DNA from: Bacteroidales bacterium
GTDB taxonomy: Bacteria; Bacteroidota; Bacteroidia; Bacteroidales; Bacteroidaceae
NCBI GenBank assembly: GCA_004558535.1
Contig: SFCP01000042.1
Location: 1 to 35,050, forward strand
DNA: 35,050 nucleotides
Direction of reading: 5' to 3'
Position 1 is the stretch's first letter, and each line of letters begins with the position of its first letter. Shown piece after piece: positions 31,812 to 35,050 of the stretch. The translations under genes were made by a program, and so were the position numbers. The notes under the pieces are model-generated. The model was not told the DNA's origin. It saw nothing but the letters and a program-made list of their open reading frames with translations, and did no database searches.

Positions 31812-31839
31812 GGGCGAGTAATGCATTCACCACTCGCCC
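31812..31839. other. Intergenic hairpin between MATE and biotin ligase genes
   Basis: GGGCGAGT (31812-31819) and ACTCGCCC (31832-31839) form a perfect 8-bp stem. On the minus strand it is followed by TTGTC, not a T run, so it is a weak terminator candidate. A second palindrome, GGGGACGTGTCCCC, lies at 31873-31886. Confidence 0.5.
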
Positions 31840-31930
31840 CCGCCCGGGATGTATGTATTTCTCACGCTGTGCGGGGACGTGTCCCCCTGCTTCCCGTATT
31901 CGGGGCATGCGGCAGCGTGCAGTATTTTGA

Positions 31931-33022
31931 TTACAGGATGTATTCCACTTCCTTAAAGGCATATTCACGAATACGGCCGGTGGTGTCCTTCAGCTGCAGG
32001 TGTCCGTTTTCACCAATACCTTGGATCGAGGCCTCGAAGGTGCCGTTGGCATCGCGGAAGGGGTAGATGCCTTCGCGTCGGTAGAGGCGGTTGCGATATT
32101 CCAAGTCGGTACGACCGAGGAGTCCCTTGCACAGTCGTGTGTACCATTGATTGAAGACTTTCACGAAGCCCCGCAGCAGGGCGGCGCGGTCCACTTCCTT
32201 ACCGTATTCCAGGCGTACGGAGGTAGGGTTGGGCAGGTCGGCGGGAAATTCCACCTGATTGACATTGATGCCGATGCCGATGTGTGTGCGTACCAGGCGG
32301 TCGCCGGCCAGTGTGTGCTCGAACAGCATGCCGCCAATCTTCTTGTCGCCCACGTAGAGGTCGTTGGGCCATTTGATCGAGACGTTGCCGCCGAGGTATT
32401 TGCCGATAGCCTGCGCGCAGGTCACGGCAATGGTCTCTGTGAAGCAGAACTGTCGGTCAGCGGGGAAGTCCAGGTGGCGCAGCCGCATGCCAATAAGCAG
32501 GTTGGCGCCGTTTTCGGCCTCCCATTTGTTGCCGCGTTGTCCGCGTCCTTTGGTTTGGTAGTCCACGGTGGTCAGCAGGATGTCGCGGGGCAGTTCGTCG
32601 GCTTCGCGGCTGCTCAGGTAGTTCATCACGCTGTCCAGTTGGGCGAAATGGATGTAGTCCCAGCCCGCCGGTGTCTCGGGGAAGTGGTACAGGGTCTTCT
32701 TGGGCAGGTGTTGCACGACCAGCATGTAGGCACGTTCCACCAGTTCGCGCACCAGGGTGTCGCTGACGTCGCTGTCAAAGTAGATTTCGATCCAGTGTCG
32801 TTTGTTCCAGTGCCAGGCGCGCTTGATGCCGTTGTACCTGTCGCAGAGTACGTTGATTTCCTCGGGGTCGCATTTCACCACAATCAGGTTGGGGCGCTCC
32901 GTATCGATGCAGGCAAAGATTTTATCCTTGATACGAAACAGTACGGTGTCCGGGCCGAAGGCACAGTCTTCGGTGGTGCCGGCCTTCGAGAGGCAGTATT
33001 CGCGAATGAGTTCGATATTCAT
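31931..33022 (-). CDS. birA: MmcQ/YjbR domain fused to biotin--protein ligase
   Basis: A 363-residue fusion. Residues 1-~112 (MNIELIREYC ... AFGPDTVLFRIKDKIFACI ... YNGIKRAWHWNKRHWIEIYF) are an MmcQ/YjbR domain, a small CyaY-like fold described as DNA-binding. Residues ~118-363 are a biotin ligase, attaching biotin to acetyl-CoA carboxylase or other carrier lysines: GRGQRG at 159-164 with W167 (biotinyl-AMP loop), SIKWPND at 215-221, and KIGGML at 228-233. There is no stop, frameshift or alternative start between the halves. The usual N-terminal winged helix of repressor-type BirA is absent, replaced by the MmcQ unit. It follows yraN by 112 bp. The ligase call is firm; a regulatory role for the MmcQ part is speculation. 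Confidence 0.88.
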   Translation of the reverse strand: MNIELIREYCLSKAGTTEDCAFGPDTVLFRIKDKIFACIDTERPNLIVVKCDPEEINVLCDRYNGIKRAWHWNKRHWIEIYFDSDVSDTLVRELVERAYMLVVQHLPKKTLYHFPETPAGWDYIHFAQLDSVMNYLSSREADELPRDILLTTVDYQTKGRGQRGNKWEAENGANLLIGMRLRHLDFPADRQFCFTETIAVTCAQAIGKYLGGNVSIKWPNDLYVGDKKIGGMLFEHTLAGDRLVRTHIGIGINVNQVEFPADLPNPTSVRLEYGKEVDRAALLRGFVKVFNQWYTRLCKGLLGRTDLEYRNRLYRREGIYPFRDANGTFEASIQGIGENGHLQLKDTTGRIREYAFKEVEYIL

Positions 33023-33054
33023 GATTTCAGATTGAGGTAAGAAGTATATGTAGA

Positions 33055-33076
33055 GGGGACATAGAGGGATGTCCCC
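33055..33076. other. Short perfect hairpin upstream of the biotin ligase gene
   Basis: GGGGACAT (33055-33062) and ATGTCCCC (33069-33076) pair perfectly around AGAGGG. It lies in the 112-bp gap between yraN and the MmcQ-biotin ligase gene and has no T run on either strand. Confidence 0.5.
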
Positions 33077-33134
33077 CGTTGGTTTGTTTTGTCTTGTTGA
33101 GGAGGGGCGGCCTTGTCAAGGGCAGGAAGGGCGC

Positions 33135-33503
33135 CTATAGAGGGCTTTTCTTTCTGAATGCGTAGCGGTAGTGATGCAGTTGGTAGGGTGGCGTGTATCC
33201 TACGATGGTGATAATGTCGTAGCGCCAAGGGTTCCACAGCCGTTTCTCCCGCATGTAGGCTTCCGCCGCCTTGATAATCAGTTCCTGCTTGCTTTGGTCC
33301 ACGGCATCGCGGGCGGTGATGATGGCTTCGCTGCTGCGTGTCTTGACTTCCACGAAGACGATTTCGCCGGCAAACTCGGCAATGATGTCGATTTCCCGGT
33401 GGTCGTCCCGCCAGTTGCGCTCCAGGATGGAATAGTCGCGGTCTATCAGGTAGCGCGCGGCCAGTTCTTCGCCCCGCTTGCCGAAGTCGTTGTGCTGTCC
33501 CAT
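33135..33503 (-). CDS. YraN-family (UPF0102) putative endonuclease
   Basis: A 122-residue protein with a PD-(D/E)xK nuclease-like core: GKRGEELAARYL at the start, then REIDIIAEFAGEIVFVEVKTR with D39, E52 and K54 as the putative metal-binding and catalytic residues. Length is typical. The frame is open upstream to 33557, but MGQHNDFGKRGEE at 33503 is the family start. It is 11 bp downstream of tadA and surely co-transcribed. The biological role of the family is not established. Confidence 0.9.
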   Translation of the reverse strand: MGQHNDFGKRGEELAARYLIDRDYSILERNWRDDHREIDIIAEFAGEIVFVEVKTRSSEAIITARDAVDQSKQELIIKAAEAYMREKRLWNPWRYDIITIVGYTPPYQLHHYRYAFRKKSPL

Positions 33504-33514
33504 GACCCCGGCCG

Positions 33515-33964
33515 TTAGCGTTTGCGCTTGAAGAAATCCTTCATGAGTTGTGCACATTCCGCCTCAAGTACGCCGTGCTCCACCTTCGTCTTTGGGTGTA
33601 GCGCTTGCGGCGCAAAGGCTGCGTAGCCGCGCTTGGGGTCTGCCGCTCCATAGACCACGCGCCCCATTTGTGCCCAGCCGATGGCGCCGGCGCACATGAT
33701 GCACGGTTCCACCGTCACGTAGAGGGTGCATTGGTCCAGGTATTTCCCGCCCAGTGCTTCGGCAGCGGCCGTGATGGCTTGCATTTCGGCATGGGCCGTC
33801 ACGTCGTGGAGCGTCTCCGTCAGGTTGTGCGCCTTGGCCAGCACGCGGTCCCGGCATACAATGACTGCGCCCACCGGCACCTCGTCGGCATCGGCGGCCA
33901 GTCGGGCTTCGCTGAGAGCCATTCGCATAAATCGTTCGTCGGGGGTGGGGGAGGGATTTTCCAT
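33515..33964 (-). CDS. tadA: tRNA-specific adenosine deaminase
   Basis: A 149-residue zinc deaminase converting adenosine 34 of tRNA-Arg(ACG) to inosine. The zinc site is visible as HAE (58-60) and PCIMC (87-91), with the preceding VPVGAVIV strand and AHN loop (substrate binding). It is the first gene of the tadA-yraN unit, behind a consensus promoter at 34024-34055. A guanine or nucleoside deaminase is the main alternative, but HAEMQAI and EPCIMCAGA favour TadA. Confidence 0.92.
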   Translation of the reverse strand: MENPSPTPDERFMRMALSEARLAADADEVPVGAVIVCRDRVLAKAHNLTETLHDVTAHAEMQAITAAAEALGGKYLDQCTLYVTVEPCIMCAGAIGWAQMGRVVYGAADPKRGYAAFAPQALHPKTKVEHGVLEAECAQLMKDFFKRKR

Positions 33965-33986
33965 GGAGAGCGTAGGGTGTAAAATA

Positions 33987-34024
33987 GCGGAGACATGGGA
34001 GAAAAATCTCGCCTATGTCCCCGC
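33987..34024. promoter_or_regulatory. Dyad at the tadA transcription start region
   Basis: An interrupted 13-bp dyad: GCGG, GACAT and GAGA on the left (33987-34002) pair with TCTC, ATGTC and CCGC on the right (34007-34024) around AAAA. It abuts the -7 element, so only part would be in the transcript. It could be an operator or a leader hairpin. Confidence 0.5.
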
Positions 34025-34055
34025 AAAATTACGTTTTTTTTGAGAAACGCCCAAG
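34024..34055 (-). promoter_or_regulatory. Promoter of tadA-yraN
   Basis: TAATTTTG (34031-34024) with CTTG (34055-34052), 20 nt upstream on the minus strand: full -7, three of four at -33. Confidence 0.65.
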
Positions 34056-34067
34056 GTGTAGGGCCGT

Positions 34068-34433
34068 CTAATTGCCTTTTCCGCAGCACGAACCGCCTCC
34101 GTGGCAGCCGCTGTTGCCCGTTTCGGGCGCTGCGTCCTCCTGTTTGGACACGCAAATCTCGTAGCCGATGCGTTGGAAGGCCTTGACAAAGTCGTCGTAG
34201 GTGGCTTTCGCCTTGTCGTAGATGATAGTGACGCGTTGTTCCTCCACCGAGGTGTCGATGCGCTTCACGCCTTTCACGAAGCGAATGTTCTGCTTGATTT
34301 TTTTCTCGCAGTTTTCGCAGTGCATCTGCGGTGTGGTGGTCACCACGAGGGTGTCGAGTACGGGCTTTCCCTCCGAGGCCCGGGCAGCTATGGTCAGGAG
34401 AAGGGCCACTGCCAGCATGATAATTTGTTTCAT
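34068..34433 (-). CDS. Secreted heavy-metal-associated (HMA) protein with Cys-rich tail
   Basis: A 121-residue protein with a signal peptide (about 1-19, ending ARA-S), one HMA domain (about 27-95) with the metal site MHCENC (C39, C42), and a C-terminal tail GCHGGGSCCGKGN carrying three more cysteines and a histidine. It resembles periplasmic copper- or mercury-binding proteins such as MerP. It follows a TonB receptor gene by 15 bp, which suggests a metal uptake or handling pair. Copper is the most likely ligand, but zinc or nickel cannot be excluded from sequence. Confidence 0.85.
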   Translation of the reverse strand: MKQIIMLAVALLLTIAARASEGKPVLDTLVVTTTPQMHCENCEKKIKQNIRFVKGVKRIDTSVEEQRVTIIYDKAKATYDDFVKAFQRIGYEICVSKQEDAAPETGNSGCHGGGSCCGKGN

Positions 34434-34448
34434 AGGGTAAAGGTTTGG

Positions 34449-35050
34449 TTATAGTTTCTCTAATTTGAATCGTACGCCCACGTAGAACATGGCCCCCTCC
34501 GTAGGTCCCCAAATCTGTGTGGCATCAAAGGCCGGGCTCCAGGGATTTTCGGCATGTATGACGGGCGTCGGGATGCGATAGTTCGTCAGGTTTTCGCCAC
34601 CGGCATAGATGGAGAAGAGGCGGAACTCGCGGGTCAGTTGGGCCTGCAGCTGGAAATAGGTGGGGTAGGTGCTGTGGTCGTAGAGCTCCCCCTTGCCGTG
34701 CAGCTGCGCGGTGATGTCCATTTGCCACAGTTCGGTAGGTGTCTTGTAGGAAATCGTGAGCAGCCCCTTGTAGCGCGAGGTGAGCGGACGGCGGCGCAGC
34801 ACACCGTCGTAGGTGGTGCGTGCATCGTTGTAGCGGAATGCCGCTGTTACTGTCGCACCGGGGAAGGGCGGATACGTGGCGTCTATTTGCACCGTATGGC
34901 TGTAGCTTTTGCCTTGCAGGTTCTCGAAGGTAATCGTATGCGGACCGCGGTTGCCGTCTACGTTCATCACGGTCTGTTGCAGGAAGTCCGTATAATAATA
35001 TTCGGTGTTCAGCTCCATTTCCTTTCCGAAGAGCGGGAAGTGCAGGCTGG
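34449..35050 (-). CDS. TonB-dependent receptor, C-terminal part (runs off the window)
   Basis: The frame is open to the window edge; at least 200 residues of the C-terminal barrel are present. An internal ATG at 35018 is not the start. Features are alternating beta strands (SYSHTVQIDATYPPFPGATVTAAFRYND, YKGLLTISYKTP, WQMDITAQLHGKG), the ENLTNYR motif typical of the last strands of these barrels, and a final VGVRFKLEKL. It shares an operon with the HMA protein (15-bp gap), so a metal or metal-chelate is the likely substrate. The plug and N-terminus lie outside the window. Confidence 0.85.
   Translation of the reverse strand, partial: SLHFPLFGKEMELNTEYYYTDFLQQTVMNVDGNRGPHTITFENLQGKSYSHTVQIDATYPPFPGATVTAAFRYNDARTTYDGVLRRRPLTSRYKGLLTISYKTPTELWQMDITAQLHGKGELYDHSTYPTYFQLQAQLTREFRLFSIYAGGENLTNYRIPTPVIHAENPWSPAFDATQIWGPTEGAMFYVGVRFKLEKL

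Overview
The window looks like chromosomal DNA of a fairly GC-rich Bacteroidales bacterium, most likely Prevotellaceae-like. Four things point there: promoters of the Bacteroidetes type (TTTG, about 20 nt, TAnnTTTG), no Shine-Dalgarno sites, type IX secretion C-terminal sorting domains on two proteins, and a glycine-lipid gene pair (glsA/glsB) known from Bacteroides. There are no phage, IS or CRISPR features.

Layout. Positions 1-451 (minus) hold tRNA-Met and three tandem copies of its terminator region. Positions 651-7865 (minus) hold an M60-family (mucinase-like) metalloprotease, a secreted leucine-rich-repeat protein with a T9SS tail, pyrH, N-acetylneuraminate lyase and N-acylglucosamine 2-epimerase. 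Positions 7866-8770 are intergenic, with a promoter-hairpin-repeat element, a 38-nt tandem duplication and tRNA-Thr. Positions 8772-11021 (minus) hold an ECF sigma factor, a membrane anti-sigma-like protein and a secreted protein of unknown function. Positions 11459-12568 (minus) hold a membrane-anchored AraC-type regulator. Positions 12834-14759 (plus) hold the two glycine-lipid acyltransferases. Positions 14988-21702 (plus) hold a tightly packed operon: rlmN, pdxA, nucleotidyltransferase, ATP-grasp enzyme, CDP-alcohol phosphotransferase, flippase-like membrane protein, HAD hydrolase. Positions 21714-22153 hold an 81-nt duplication and a second copy of the promoter-hairpin-repeat element. Positions 22250-28861 (plus) hold a TonB-dependent receptor, a large GH85 endo-beta-N-acetylglucosaminidase with a T9SS tail, and a small unknown protein. 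Positions 29007-35050 (minus) hold ackA, a MATE exporter, an MmcQ/YjbR-biotin ligase fusion, yraN, tadA, a heavy-metal-binding secreted protein and the 3' part of another TonB receptor.

How the genes work together. The M60 protease, the GH85 enzyme and the sialate lyase/epimerase pair fit foraging on host glycoproteins. GH85 cuts the chitobiose core of N-glycans, M60 cleaves glycosylated peptides, and released sialic acid goes to ManNAc and then GlcNAc. The lipid side is strong too: glsA/glsB for N-acyl/O-acyl glycine lipids, and a separate operon that reads as activation, modification, transfer and flipping of a polar head group of unknown identity.

The most interesting candidates are: (1) a roughly 215-nt intergenic element present twice (8032-8245 plus, 21938-22153 minus), each copy divergent from a carbohydrate- or uptake-related gene; (2) the uncharacterised head-group operon at 17296-21702, with an atypical CDP-alcohol motif; (3) the MmcQ-BirA fusion; and (4) a TonB receptor whose plug lacks a normally conserved stretch. 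Family assignments come from recognising motifs by eye; no database search was run.
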